The notes: generated from the sequence alone by a model not told the origin. Counted from the first letter of the stretch, positions 33,247 to 42,660 are shown. The stretch is DNA of 64,000 bases from CAMAXB01 sp964476565 (GCA_964476565.1 CAYZBG010000003.1:1-64000); one strand, 5' to 3'. A program made the numbers and translations.

Positions 33247-36200
33247 ATGCTCAACCGTCTCATCCAAGCCTCCCTGGCAAACCGGCCGTTGGTGCTCGGG
33301 CTCTCGCTGCTCCTGCTCGCCCTCGGCGTCGACGCGGCGCTCCGCCTGCCTGTCGAAGTGCTGCCGGACCTTACCAAGCCGACGGTGACGATCCTCACCG
33401 AGTCGCCCGGCCTCGCCCCGGAGGAGGTCGAAGCGCAGGTCACCCAACCGATCGAGCAGGCCCTCATGGGGGTCACCGGGCTCACGCGGCTGCGCTCGAA
33501 CTCCGACGTCGCCCTCTCCCTCCTCTATGCCGAGTTCGATTGGGACACGGACATCCACCGCGCCCGCGTGCTGGTGCAGGAACGGCTCCAAGCCGCCCGC
33601 GAACGTCTGCCGGAAGGCACGCAACCCTACCTCACGCCGGTCGCCTCACTGATGGGCGAGATTCTGCTGGTGGGCGTGCGGTCCACCGTGCCGGCGGGCA
33701 ACGCCGGACATCTGGAGCCGGCCGACCTCCGCACCCTCGCCGACTGGACCTTGCGTCCGCGCCTCCAAGCCATTCCTGGCGTCGCCGAGGTCCTCGCCAT
33801 GGGCGGCGGCGTCCGCCGACTCGAAGTCCGGCCCGACCCGTATCGCCTCCAGGCCTACGACGTCAGCCTCGACGAACTCGAAACCGCCGTCGCCGCCGCC
33901 GCCGGCACCACGACCGGGGGACACCTCACCTCCGGACCGGCCGAGGTCATGGTGCGCAACCTCGCCATGACCACGGACCCCGCGGCCATCGGCCGCACCG
34001 TGGTCAAAGTGACGGAAGGTCGCCCCGTCACCGTCGCCGATGTCGCCGACGTGGGCTGGGGCCTCGAGCCGATGCGCGGCGACGCCACGATCAGCCAGCC
34101 GCCCGAGAAAGAACCGACCTACGGCGTCATCCTGTCGGTGACCAAGGCGCCGGGTTTCGATACGCGCGACCTCACCGCCCGGATCAACGCCGCCCTTGCG
34201 GACCTGCAGCCTGGACTCCCGGCGGGAGTGGAGACCCTCGTGCTCTTTCAACAGAAGGACTTTATCGACGTCGCCATCGGCAACCTGCGGGAGGCCATCC
34301 GCGACGGCGCCATCATGGTCGTGGTCGTGCTGTTCCTCTTCCTCCTGAAGGTGCGCACGACCTTCATCACCCTCACGGCGATGCCGATGAGTTTCGCCCT
34401 GACCCTGCTGATCTTCCGCCAGCTCGACGTCTCGGTCAACGCCATGACCCTCGGCGGCCTCGCAGTCGCGATCGGCATGGTGGTCGACGACGCCATCGTC
34501 GATGTGGAGAACGTTTTCCGCCGCCTGCGCGAGAACGCCGCCCTGCCTTCGCCGCGGCCGCGGCTCGAGGTCATCGCCGCCGCCTCAGGCGAGGTGCGCA
34601 ACTCCATCTTCTACGCGACGCTCCTCATCGTGCTCGCGTTTGTACCGCTGCTCGGCCTGAGCGGACTCGAGGGACGGCTCTTCGCACCAATCGCAGTCGC
34701 CACCATGCTGAGCATGGCCGCATCGTTCGTCGTCTCGCTCACGCTCATTCCGGTGCTATGCTCCTTCCTGCTCCGTCCCAAGGACGGCCAAGTGCACGGC
34801 GACAGCCCGGTGGTCCGGCTGCTCAAACACGGGCTCCGCGCCACATTCCTTCGCCTCGCCCTCGACCGGCCCGTGCCCGTGCTGGCCGTGGTCACGGTGG
34901 GCCTCGTGGCCGCCCTCGCCTTGTATCCGGGCATGGGCAAGGACTTCCTGCCTCCCTTCCGCGAGCAGACCGCCCTGATCGCCGTGACGGCCGCTCCGGG
35001 CACGTCCCTGACCGAGATGAACCGGCTCGCCGATGCGATCGAACGCCAGTTGCTCGCCGTTCCCGAGGTAAGCCGGATCGGCCGGCGGCTCGGGCGCGCC
35101 GAACGCGGCGATCATGTCGTGCCGGTCTCGACCGCCGAATTCGACGTCGACTTCCGCTTCAACGAGGATCCGAGCGACGGTCCGCCGCCGCGCCCACGCA
35201 GCGAGGTCATGGCCGACATCGCCCAGCGCCTGCGCACGGTGCCCGGGACCTTTGGGGTGGTCAGCGGACCGCTGGCCGACCGCATCGGCCACCTCATGAG
35301 CGGTGTCGCCGCCCCGATCGCCGTCAAGGTCTACGGGCCCGACCTCGAAACGCTGCGCCGACTCGGCACCGAGGTGCGCGACATCGCCCGCACCGTTCCG
35401 GGACTGGAGAACGCCGCCCTCGACGCCCAATCGTACATTCCCCAGATCCGCGTCGAACCCGATCGCGAACGCGCCGCGGCTCACGGCGTGGCCCCCGGCG
35501 CCCTCAACGCCCAGCTTGGCGCCCTCGTCGGGGGCAAGACCCTCGCGCACCTGCGCGACGGCGCACGCGTCGTCGACCTCGTGCTTCGTCTGCCCCCGGC
35601 GTGGCGTGAGTCGCCGGAAGCCATCGCCGCCCTCCCGGTGCGCACCCCCACCGGCGCCTGGGTGCCGGTCTCCGCCCTCGCCGATGTCCGCGAGGCGCGG
35701 GGCCCGAACGTGATCCACCGCGAGAACAACCAGCGCCGCTTCACCGTGGCGATCAAGCCGACGGCACGCGACGCCGCCACCCTGGCGGAACGCCTGCGCG
35801 ACGAGGTCACGGCCCGGGTGTCGTTGCCCACCGGATACTTCATGGTCTTCGAGGGCGAGTTCCAGGCGCGCGCCGACGCGGCCCGGCGCATCTTCCTCCT
35901 CGGCACCGGTGTGCTCCTGCTCGTGGGCGTGCTGCTCTACGGCTACTTCCGCAGTGGGTTCATGGCCGTGCAGGTTCTGCTCAACATCCCCCTCGCACTC
36001 GTCGGTGGTCTCGTCTTCACCTGGCTGAAGCTCGACAACATCAGCATCGCCACCCTCGTCGGGTTCATCGCCGTCGGCGGCATCGCCGCCCGCAACGGCA
36101 TCATGATGCTCTCGCATTACCTGCACCTCATGCGCCACGAGGGCGAGGGCTTCACCCGGGCGATGGTCGAGCGCGGCACCCTTGAGCGCATGGTGCCCGT

Positions 36201-36420
36201 GCTCATGACCGCTCTGGTCGCGGCCATCGCCTTGATCCCGCTGATCCTTGCCGGCGACGAGCCGGGCAAGGAAATCCTCCACCCCGTCGCCGTCGTCATC
36301 GTCGGCGGCCTCATCTCCTCCACCTTACTCGACTTCCTCGTCACGCCGGCGGTGTTCCATGCCTTCGGCCGCCGGGCGGCTGAGCGTGCCCTGGCCCGCG
36401 GCGCCTCCGCCGGTCAATGA
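33247..36420 (+). CDS. Heavy-metal RND efflux pump (CusA/CzcA family)
   Basis: 1057 residues from the ATG at 33247. Typical HME-RND features: ADAALRLPVEVLPDLTKPTV after TM1, SPGLAPEEVEAQVTQPIEQAL, YLTPVASLMGEILLVGV, and in TM4 GGLAVAIGMVVDDAIVDVENVFRRL with the acidic residues needed for proton relay. The second half repeats the fold (LVGFIAVGGIAARNGIMMLSHY, GTLERMVPVLMTALVAAIALIP). The TM4 motif (VVDDAIVDVEN) is closer to divalent-cation or unassigned HME groups than to CusA (MVDAAIVMIEN), so copper is less certain. The metal is not established. The stop overlaps the next start. Confidence 0.9.
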   Translation: MLNRLIQASLANRPLVLGLSLLLLALGVDAALRLPVEVLPDLTKPTVTILTESPGLAPEEVEAQVTQPIEQALMGVTGLTRLRSNSDVALSLLYAEFDWDTDIHRARVLVQERLQAARERLPEGTQPYLTPVASLMGEILLVGVRSTVPAGNAGHLEPADLRTLADWTLRPRLQAIPGVAEVLAMGGGVRRLEVRPDPYRLQAYDVSLDELETAVAAAAGTTTGGHLTSGPAEVMVRNLAMTTDPAAIGRTVVKVTEGRPVTVADVADVGWGLEPMRGDATISQPPEKEPTYGVILSVTKAPGFDTRDLTARINAALADLQPGLPAGVETLVLFQQKDFIDVAIGNLREAIRDGAIMVVVVLFLFLLKVRTTFITLTAMPMSFALTLLIFRQLDVSVNAMTLGGLAVAIGMVVDDAIVDVENVFRRLRENAALPSPRPRLEVIAAASGEVRNSIFYATLLIVLAFVPLLGLSGLEGRLFAPIAVATMLSMAASFVVSLTLIPVLCSFLLRPKDGQVHGDSPVVRLLKHGLRATFLRLALDRPVPVLAVVTVGLVAALALYPGMGKDFLPPFREQTALIAVTAAPGTSLTEMNRLADAIERQLLAVPEVSRIGRRLGRAERGDHVVPVSTAEFDVDFRFNEDPSDGPPPRPRSEVMADIAQRLRTVPGTFGVVSGPLADRIGHLMSGVAAPIAVKVYGPDLETLRRLGTEVRDIARTVPGLENAALDAQSYIPQIRVEPDRERAAAHGVAPGALNAQLGALVGGKTLAHLRDGARVVDLVLRLPPAWRESPEAIAALPVRTPTGAWVPVSALADVREARGPNVIHRENNQRRFTVAIKPTARDAATLAERLRDEVTARVSLPTGYFMVFEGEFQARADAARRIFLLGTGVLLLVGVLLYGYFRSGFMAVQVLLNIPLALVGGLVFTWLKLDNISIATLVGFIAVGGIAARNGIMMLSHYLHLMRHEGEGFTRAMVERGTLERMVPVLMTALVAAIALIPLILAGDEPGKEILHPVAVVIVGGLISSTLLDFLVTPAVFHAFGRRAAERALARGASAGQ

Positions 36421-36878
36421 CCTGCATCTTTCCTCCCATGACTACCAAACCCAGCATCCTCCTTGTACTCGTCTTCGCTGCATCGGCGCTCACGGCGCTT
36501 GCGCACGAGAATGCCGTCGGCGGCCCGAATGGCGGCCGTCTTCTGACCAAACTCGAACCCCACGCCGAGCTGCTGGTGCGCGCGGACCGCCGCATCCAGA
36601 TCGTGTTTCTCGACGGCCAGGACAAGCCCGTCCCTGCCGCAGGCCAGACCGTGACCGTCACCACGGGCAGCCGCCTGTCTCCTACGACCCTCACCTTCGA
36701 GCGTTCGGGTGACGTGCTCGTCTCGACGCGCCCTCTGCCCGAGGGCAACAACCTCCCCGCCGTCGTGCAGATCCGCGTCAGCCCCGAGTCGCCGCCTGTC
36801 GTCGAGCGGTTCAACCTCAATCTCGCCACGTGCCCCGACTGCAGCCGGCACGAGTACGCCTGCATCTGCGATCACTGA
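36417..36878 (+). CDS. Small exported protein with C-terminal Cys/His cluster, end of metal-efflux operon
   Basis: 153 residues from the ATG overlapping the pump stop (ATGA at 36417), or 146 from an ATG at 36438, which directly precedes the signal peptide (TTKPSILLVLVFAASALTAL). The mature part is a beta-rich domain (HAELLVRADRRIQIVFLDG, PAAGQTVTVTTGSRLSP) ending in CPDCSRHEYACICDH, a likely metal site. Together with the N-terminal HENAVGGPNGGRLL it resembles periplasmic metal-binding accessories. No firm family. Its place after czcA suggests handing metal to the pump or sensing it. Confidence 0.65.
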   Translation: MTCIFPPMTTKPSILLVLVFAASALTALAHENAVGGPNGGRLLTKLEPHAELLVRADRRIQIVFLDGQDKPVPAAGQTVTVTTGSRLSPTTLTFERSGDVLVSTRPLPEGNNLPAVVQIRVSPESPPVVERFNLNLATCPDCSRHEYACICDH

Positions 36879-36899
36879 GACCGCCCGCCGGCACCGCGC

Positions 36900-37598
36900 T
36901 CACCTGGCCCGCTGCGTCCACCAGAGCTCGAGGGCGCCGGCGATGAAGGCGGCCTGCTTCTCGCGCACCGCCTCCGAGAAATGCACGTGGTCGATGAAGC
37001 CGGCCGGAACAAACCGGGCGGAAAACCCGTGCAGGTCGATCACAGGCACACCTGCCTCGGCCATGACGGCGTCGGCGATCGCGTTGTAGGCCGCAACATC
37101 CGCGGCGAAGCGGTGGAAGGCCCGGCTGCGCGCGTTGTGGATCTCCGTCACCACGGGTGTCGTCCGCACCCACACCACGGCGGTTCCGGTGCGCCGGGCC
37201 TCGGCAAGGATGGCGCGCAGATTCTGGGCGTAGGCCTCGCGGTCGACCTGACGCGCGCCGGTGGTCGGATCCGTCTTGATGTCGTGCAGTCCGCAGTTGA
37301 GCAGCAGCACGTCGGCCTTGAGCGGATCGCGCTCCGCCCGGGCCCGCAGGTAGGCCAGGACCATTGAGGAATCGCCGCCATTGGCGCCCTGGGGCACATC
37401 GAGATCGTGCTCGGCCTTGGCCCCGCCTGCATCGTCGCGCTTGCGGTCGTAGGCAAAGGTGCCGGACAAAAACCCTTCCAGGTACGGGCCGTACTGGATC
37501 GAAATGCTGTCGCCGATCACGAAGAGGCGCGGCAGGTCGCGCGCGAAGACAAAGCCAGGCAGGAGCAGGAAGGCCAGGACCAGGGCAACGCGGCGCAT
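36900..37598 (-). CDS. SGNH/GDSL hydrolase, exported
   Basis: 232 residues from the ATG at 37598 with signal peptide MRRVALVLAFLLLPGFVFA; an ATG at 37616 is equally possible. Block I LFVIGDSISIQYG gives the nucleophile Ser31; Gly and Asn oxyanion residues lie in GANGGDSS and LLLNCGLHDIK; the catalytic Asp/His are in IDHVHFSE. The family hydrolyses esters, often acetyl groups on polysaccharides, so it may deacetylate glycans. It faces the MFS transporter gene across a short divergent promoter region and converges with the metal operon. Confidence 0.83.
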   Translation of the reverse strand: MRRVALVLAFLLLPGFVFARDLPRLFVIGDSISIQYGPYLEGFLSGTFAYDRKRDDAGGAKAEHDLDVPQGANGGDSSMVLAYLRARAERDPLKADVLLLNCGLHDIKTDPTTGARQVDREAYAQNLRAILAEARRTGTAVVWVRTTPVVTEIHNARSRAFHRFAADVAAYNAIADAVMAEAGVPVIDLHGFSARFVPAGFIDHVHFSEAVREKQAAFIAGALELWWTQRAR

Positions 37599-37724
37599 CG
37601 CCGCGGAGGAAACCATGACGCTGTGGAAGTTCGAGTCGATTATGCTGCCGCAATCCAGATGCGCGACGTCTATTCGCTCGTCAGCCCGACCGGGCCCGCG
37701 TGCGCTTGAGGGGCAACCCCCTCC

Positions 37725-39074
37725 ATGACCTCCTCCGCACCCTCCGGCCCGTGGTGGCGTTCTCTCGAGCGCAGCCACTGGCACGTCTTTATTGTCGCCT
37801 CCCTCGCGTGGCTCTTCGACTGCATGGACCAGCAGTTCTTCAACCTCGCCCGCGACGCCGCGATGGAGCACCTGCTCGGCGACAAGGCCCGCGCCACCGT
37901 GTACGGCTCCTACACGATGTCAGTCTTCCTCGTCGGCTGGGCGATCGGCGGACTTGTCTTTGGCTCGCTCGGTGACCGCTACGGCCGCGCGCGGATTCTG
38001 AGTGTGTGCGTGCTGCTCTACTCCGTCTTCACCGGACTCAGTTCGTTCTCGACCGGCTTCATCGATTTCTGCGTGTACCGTTTTCTCACCGGCCTCGGAG
38101 TCGGTGGCGTGTTCGGCCTGGCGGTGGCACTCGTGGCCGACTCTGTTCCCGACCACACCCGGGCACCGGCGCTGGGCATGCTGCAATCGCTCTCGACCTG
38201 GGGCAATGTGGGCGCCGGCCTGATCGGTATGGGCATCGGTGCCCTCGCCGCCCGTCACCTCCTGCCCTTCGGGTTGCGCGACTGGCAGGTGACGTTCCTC
38301 GTCGGCGCGATCCCGGCGTTCCTGTGCGTGTTCATCATCGGCAAGCTCAAGGAGCCGGCCAAGTGGGTCGAATCGCGCGCGAGCAGTGCCAAACGCGGCA
38401 TCAAGTTCGGCTCCTACGGCAACCTGCTGAAGCACCCGCGCTGGTCGAAGCACGCCTGGCTCGGCCTCATCATGTGCAGCGCCGGCATCGTGGGCCTCTG
38501 GGGCATCGGCAACTTCCATCCGCGCATCGTAGGATCGATCATCGAGTCCCACCTGCTATCCGCCAACCTCTCCCCCGAGGCGATGGCGAGCGAGAAGACC
38601 TACTGGCGCTCGGTCGCGCTCATGCTGCAGAACGTCGGCGGCTTCGTCGGCATGATGGTGCTGGCCAAGGTCGCCCAGGTGAAGGGCCGCCGCCTCGCCT
38701 TCGGCCTCGCGATCTGCTGCTCGTTCCTCTCAACCGTTCTTGTCTTCCGCGGCCTGCGGGAGTTCGACCAGATCTTCTGGATGATCCCGCTCATGGGCTT
38801 CGGCCAGCTTTCCGTCTTCGCGGTGTACGCGATCTACCTGCCCGAACTGTTCCCGACCAGCCTGCGCAGCACGGGCACGAGCTTCTGCTACAACTTCGGC
38901 CGCCTCGCCGCCGCGACCGCTCCGTTCACGATCAGCCAGATCACCAGCCGCCTCGGCGGCAACATCGAGGGTTTCCGCGTCGCCGGCCAGTGGGTCAGCC
39001 TCGTGCTGCTCCTTGGCCTCGTCGTCCTGCCCTTCCTGCCCGAGACCAAGGGCCAGCCCCTGCCGGAGGAATAA
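37725..39074 (+). CDS. MFS transporter (sugar/acid:proton symporter type)
   Basis: 449 residues with 12 predicted membrane segments. MFS motif A-like GLVFGSLGDRYGRARIL follows TM2, FLTGLGVGGVFGLAVALVAD marks TM4, and YLPELFPTSLRSTGTSFCYNFGRLAA marks the sugar/aromatic-acid porter branch near TM10-11. There is a helical insertion after TM6 (KLKEPAKWVESRASSAKRG). It may import the product of a neighbouring extracellular enzyme, but no substrate is indicated. It ends at a strong terminator. Confidence 0.85.
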   Translation: MTSSAPSGPWWRSLERSHWHVFIVASLAWLFDCMDQQFFNLARDAAMEHLLGDKARATVYGSYTMSVFLVGWAIGGLVFGSLGDRYGRARILSVCVLLYSVFTGLSSFSTGFIDFCVYRFLTGLGVGGVFGLAVALVADSVPDHTRAPALGMLQSLSTWGNVGAGLIGMGIGALAARHLLPFGLRDWQVTFLVGAIPAFLCVFIIGKLKEPAKWVESRASSAKRGIKFGSYGNLLKHPRWSKHAWLGLIMCSAGIVGLWGIGNFHPRIVGSIIESHLLSANLSPEAMASEKTYWRSVALMLQNVGGFVGMMVLAKVAQVKGRRLAFGLAICCSFLSTVLVFRGLREFDQIFWMIPLMGFGQLSVFAVYAIYLPELFPTSLRSTGTSFCYNFGRLAAATAPFTISQITSRLGGNIEGFRVAGQWVSLVLLLGLVVLPFLPETKGQPLPEE

Positions 39075-39091
39075 GGCTCCGCCGGCGTCCC

Positions 39092-39119
39092 ACCCCGCGC
39101 CCACCGGCGCGGGGTTTTT
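39092..39119 (+). terminator. Rho-independent terminator after the MFS gene
   Basis: Perfect 10-bp stem ACCCCGCGCC (39092-39101)/GGCGCGGGGT (39106-39115), loop CACC, then TTTTT to 39119. Confidence 0.93.
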
Positions 39120-39130
39120 CTTCGCTTGAT

Positions 39131-39148
39131 TTCAAACGGTCGTTTGAA
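39131..39148. promoter_or_regulatory. Perfect palindromic operator upstream of the TetR gene
   Basis: TTCAAACG-GT-CGTTTGAA, 8-bp perfect half-sites with a 2-bp centre, 12 bp before the tetR start codon. A TTGATT box (39126-39131) overlaps its left edge, so binding would block transcription. Size and position are typical of an autoregulated TetR operator controlling the downstream exporter operon. Confidence 0.8.
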
Positions 39149-39160
39149 TTAGGGTCGGAC

Positions 39161-39841
39161 ATGGCCCGGGCCGCACGCGTTTCCGAATCCGAAGGTTCCC
39201 GCTCCGCGGCAACCCGCGAGGCGCTGCTCGACGCCGCGGAGATCCTCTTCGCCCGCGATTCCTTCGCCGGCGTTTCGTTGCGGGCCATTACCCGGAAGGC
39301 CCGGGCCAACCTCGCCGCCGTCAGTTACCACTTCGGCGGCAAGGAGGAACTGTACCGCGAAATGCTGCGGCGCCGGCTGCACCCGATCAACGCCGCCCGC
39401 CTCCGCCTCCTCGATGCGGCCCTCGCGGCGCATGCACCGCGGCCGGTGCCGCTGCAGGACTTGCTCGAGGCCTTCCTGCGTCCGGTGGCCGACTTGGTCG
39501 ACGCGACCGCCCCGGCGCCGCACCCGTTCGTGCGCGTCATGGGGCGCTTCTTGCTCGAGCCGCCGGCCTTCGTCGAGGCGGTCGCTACCCGGGACTTTGC
39601 GGAACTGGGCGAACGTTATGGCCCGCACCTGCTCGCCCAGCTTCCCCATCTCACGCCCGCCACCTTGCTGTGGCGGATGCGTTTCGTCATCGGCGCCGCC
39701 ACCGCGACCTTCGGACGCATGCAGGTGATCGAACGCCGCCTCGTGGCGCTGGGCGCCCCCGTTGACGGCGCGATGCTGCTGCGCCAACTCATCGCCTTCG
39801 TCGAGGCCGGCTTGCGCGCCCCCGACCCCGCCGCCCCATGA
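39161..39841 (+). CDS. TetR/AcrR family regulator of the DevCAB-like exporter
   Basis: 226 residues. The N-terminal HTH (about residues 17-62) reads REALLDAAEILFARDSFAG, SLRAITRKARANLAAVSYHF and GGKEELYREM, matching TetR. The C-terminal all-helical ligand domain starts with LRRRLHPINAARLRLLDA and FLRPVADLVD, like the CecR/YbiH subgroup that often sits in front of ABC or efflux operons. The stop overlaps the permease start (ATGA), and a perfect palindrome lies just upstream, so repression of its own operon is likely. Confidence 0.87.
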   Translation: MARAARVSESEGSRSAATREALLDAAEILFARDSFAGVSLRAITRKARANLAAVSYHFGGKEELYREMLRRRLHPINAARLRLLDAALAAHAPRPVPLQDLLEAFLRPVADLVDATAPAPHPFVRVMGRFLLEPPAFVEAVATRDFAELGERYGPHLLAQLPHLTPATLLWRMRFVIGAATATFGRMQVIERRLVALGAPVDGAMLLRQLIAFVEAGLRAPDPAAP

Positions 39842-40980
39842 ACCGGCTCGCCCTGCGCATGCTGTTCGGCGATCGCGCCAAGTACCTGATGCTGGTCAGC
39901 GGCATCACGTTCGCGACAATTCTGATGACCCAGGGCTTCGCGCTCTTCTTCGGCATCATGTCCTGGACCTTCGCCTCCGTCCGCAACGTACGGGCACCGG
40001 TCTGGGTCGCTGATCCCCTCGTCGAACAGGTCGGGGACAACCAGCCGTTGCGCGACATCGAGGTCCAACGGGTGCGCTCGGTCGACGGCGTCGCCTGGGC
40101 AGTACCGCTCTTTCATCGCATGACCCAGGTCCGCCTGCCTTCCGGTGCTTCCAAGCTTGTCTCCCTCGTTGGACTCGACGCCGGCACCTTCATCGGCGCA
40201 CCCACGCAGATGGTGTCCGGGCAACTCGAGGATCTCCGGCTGCCCAACACCGTCATCATCGACGAGTACGGCGCACGGGTGCTCGGCGAATCCCTTGGCC
40301 GGCCGCTGCAGGTCGGCGACCACTTTGAGATCAACGATCGCGAGGCGCGAGTCGTGGGCGTTTGCCAGGCCGTGCGCTCTTTCACCGGCGGTCCCTACGT
40401 GTACACCACCTACGATCGCGCCGCGGCCGATTACACTCCGCCGCAGCGCCGGGTGCTGTCCTACGTGCTCGCCGGACCGGTTGAAGGCGTCACCGCCGGA
40501 CAACTGACCGCGCGCATCCGCACCGCCACCGGCCTCGGCGCCTTCACCGAGCGCGAACTCATGCGCGCCACCGTGATGTGGTACATCCGCAACACCGGCA
40601 TCCCTTACAATGTGGGCATGATCGTCACGATCGGCTTTGTCATCGGCATCGCGGTTTCGGGACAGACCTTCTACTCCTTCGTGCTCGAGAACCTGCGGCA
40701 CCTCGGAGCGCTCAAGGCCATGGGCACCGACACCTGGACGCTCTGCCGCATGCTCCTGTTGCAGGCCTTCACCGTGGGCCTGATCGGCTATGGCATCGGT
40801 CTCGCCGTCATCTCCCTCATGGGCCGAGCCGCGCTGAAACTGGGCGAAATCCCCTTCCTGCTCACCTGGCACATCCCGGTGGCCACATTCGTCGCCGTGC
40901 TCTTCATCTCCTCCCTCGCCGCGCTGATCGGCATTCTCCGCGTGGCCCGGCTCGAACCGGCCATCGTCTTCCGCAGCTAG
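39838..40980 (+). CDS. DevC-like ABC transporter permease (FtsX/MacB fold)
   Basis: 380 residues with four membrane helices: one near the N-terminus (YLMLVSGITFATILMTQGFALFFG) and three at the C-terminus (GMIVTIGFVIGIAVSGQTFYSFV, GLIGYGIGLAVISLMG, FVAVLFISSLAALIGIL), enclosing a large periplasmic domain of MacB-PCD type. NLRHLGALKAMGTDTWTLCRML is the typical coupling-helix region. This is the DevC arrangement of exporters that work with an adaptor (DevB) and ATPase (DevA). Substrate unknown. Confidence 0.86.
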   Translation: MNRLALRMLFGDRAKYLMLVSGITFATILMTQGFALFFGIMSWTFASVRNVRAPVWVADPLVEQVGDNQPLRDIEVQRVRSVDGVAWAVPLFHRMTQVRLPSGASKLVSLVGLDAGTFIGAPTQMVSGQLEDLRLPNTVIIDEYGARVLGESLGRPLQVGDHFEINDREARVVGVCQAVRSFTGGPYVYTTYDRAAADYTPPQRRVLSYVLAGPVEGVTAGQLTARIRTATGLGAFTERELMRATVMWYIRNTGIPYNVGMIVTIGFVIGIAVSGQTFYSFVLENLRHLGALKAMGTDTWTLCRMLLLQAFTVGLIGYGIGLAVISLMGRAALKLGEIPFLLTWHIPVATFVAVLFISSLAALIGILRVARLEPAIVFRS

Positions 40981-40983
40981 GCC

Positions 40984-41748
40984 GTGAACGTTACGAACAA
41001 AGCCTCCGGCTCTCCTCCGACTCCGGAACCCCCAATCGCGGTGCGCCTGCGCGGGGTGGACAAGGCCTTCGGCCCTGCGGCGGCTCGCACCATAGCCCTG
41101 CGCGGAGCCGACTTCGACGCGCGCGCCGGTGAGATGACCCTGATCGTCGGTCCGTCCGGCTGCGGCAAGACCACGTTGCTCTCGCTGCTGGCGGGCACCC
41201 TGCACGCTGACGCCGGCTCCCTCGAGGTGTTGGGCTACGATCTGACGCGCCTCAGCCAGGCCGCCCTCACCCGGTTCCGCCAACGGCATGTCGGGTTCAT
41301 CTTCCAGCAGTTCAACCTCATCCCGACGCTGTCGATCTGGGAGAACGTCGCCGTGCCTTTGCTCATCCAGGGCACCCGGCACGCCCAGGCCGAGGCGGCC
41401 GCCCGCGCCTTGCTCGTCGAGGTGGGTCTCGGCGGACGCGAGAACGAACGCCCGGGCCGTCTCTCGGGCGGGCAACAGCAGCGCGTGGCGATCGCGCGGG
41501 CGCTCGTTCACCGGCCTCCGCTCCTGATCTGCGACGAGCCGACCAGCGCCCTCGACCGCTCCAGCGGGGCGCACGTGATGGAGCTCATCAGCACCTTCGC
41601 GAAACAGCCGGACCGGTGTGTCATCGTCGTCACGCACGATCCGCGCATCTATCACCACGCCGACCGTCTCGCCGAAATGGAGGACGGCCGCGTGACCCGT
41701 GTCCTGTCAACCCCCGCGGCCATCGCTGCCGCCCACCCGCCGGCCTGA
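40984..41748 (+). CDS. DevA-like ABC transporter ATPase
   Basis: 254 residues from a GTG start 3 bp after the permease stop. Walker A GPSGCGKTTLL (about 57), Q-loop FIFQQFNLIPTLS, signature LSGGQQQRVAIARAL, Walker B LLICDEPTSALD and H-loop VIVVTHDPR are all intact. The sequence belongs to the MacB/LolD/DevA group of ATPases. It should energise the DevC permease encoded just upstream. Confidence 0.92.
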   Translation: MNVTNKASGSPPTPEPPIAVRLRGVDKAFGPAAARTIALRGADFDARAGEMTLIVGPSGCGKTTLLSLLAGTLHADAGSLEVLGYDLTRLSQAALTRFRQRHVGFIFQQFNLIPTLSIWENVAVPLLIQGTRHAQAEAAARALLVEVGLGGRENERPGRLSGGQQQRVAIARALVHRPPLLICDEPTSALDRSSGAHVMELISTFAKQPDRCVIVVTHDPRIYHHADRLAEMEDGRVTRVLSTPAAIAAAHPPA

Positions 41749-41760
41749 ACCTCACCCGCC

Positions 41761-42660
41761 ATGTACCTTCTGCGCAAAGTCTCCCTCTGGCTCGCCCTCG
41801 CCGGCGTGCTCTCGACCGTGCAGCTCGTGCGCGTCCTCCACGCCGATTTCGTCCGTCCCCAGCCCGAGGCGCCGGTCGCCCCGCCCCCCAAACCTTCCGC
41901 CGGGCGCACGCTCGGCGCCGCCGGGCTGGTCGAGGCGCGCGAGGAGAACACCGCCGTGGGCGTACCGGTTTCCGGCCTCGTCCTCGCCGTGCAGGTCAGG
42001 CCTTGGGAGCGCGTCGTGGCCGGACAACCCTTGCTCCAACTCGACGATCGCGAGCTGCAGGCACAGCTGCCGGTCCGCGAGGCGGAGGTCGCCGTGGCCG
42101 CGGCGCGCCTGCGGCAGTTGCAAACCCGCGCGCAGCGCATTGCGGAACTGCAGGCGAGCGGCGCCGCACCCTCGGCGGACCTCGACGAGGTGCGTGACGA
42201 TCTCACCGTGGCCCGCGCCCAGCTCGCCGCCGCGGAGGCGTCGGTCGGCCAGCTGCGCGCCTTGCGCGACCGGCTGACGGTGCGTGCCCCGATCGACGGC
42301 ACGGTGCTGCGGGTCAACGTGCGCGCCGGCGAATTCGTGGCCGCCGGCGCCCAGCCGCCGCCTTTCATCCTTGGGGACATCTCGCGTCTGCAGGTCAGGG
42401 CCGACATCGACGAGCAGCTTGCGCCCCGCGTCGTGGCCGGTCGCAACGCCACCGGTTACCTGAAGGGCGACAGCACCCGGCCCATTCCCCTCACCTTCGT
42501 GCGGATCGAACCGGTCATCGTCCCCAAGGTTTCCCTCACCGGCGCGTCCTCCGAACGCGTCGACACGCGCGTGCTCCAGGTGATCTACGAACTCGCCGTC
42601 GATCCCGCCCGCCCCGTCTACGTCGGCCAGCAGATCGACCTCTTCATCGACGAACCCTGA
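41761..42660 (+). CDS. DevB-like HlyD-family adaptor
   Basis: 299 residues. One N-terminal hydrophobic segment (KVSLWLALAGVLSTVQLV) anchors it; a lipoyl-like half (GLVEAREENTAVGVPVSGLVLAVQV) precedes a coiled coil (about 100-175, rich in Ala, Glu, Gln and Arg) and the second half (VRAPIDGTVLRVNVRAGEFV). The C-terminal barrel ends YVGQQIDLFIDEP. It bridges the DevCA complex to an outer-membrane channel, which is not encoded here; the TolC-like protein at 30862 is dedicated to the metal pump, so another channel may be used. Confidence 0.85.
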   Translation: MYLLRKVSLWLALAGVLSTVQLVRVLHADFVRPQPEAPVAPPPKPSAGRTLGAAGLVEAREENTAVGVPVSGLVLAVQVRPWERVVAGQPLLQLDDRELQAQLPVREAEVAVAAARLRQLQTRAQRIAELQASGAAPSADLDEVRDDLTVARAQLAAAEASVGQLRALRDRLTVRAPIDGTVLRVNVRAGEFVAAGAQPPPFILGDISRLQVRADIDEQLAPRVVAGRNATGYLKGDSTRPIPLTFVRIEPVIVPKVSLTGASSERVDTRVLQVIYELAVDPARPVYVGQQIDLFIDEP

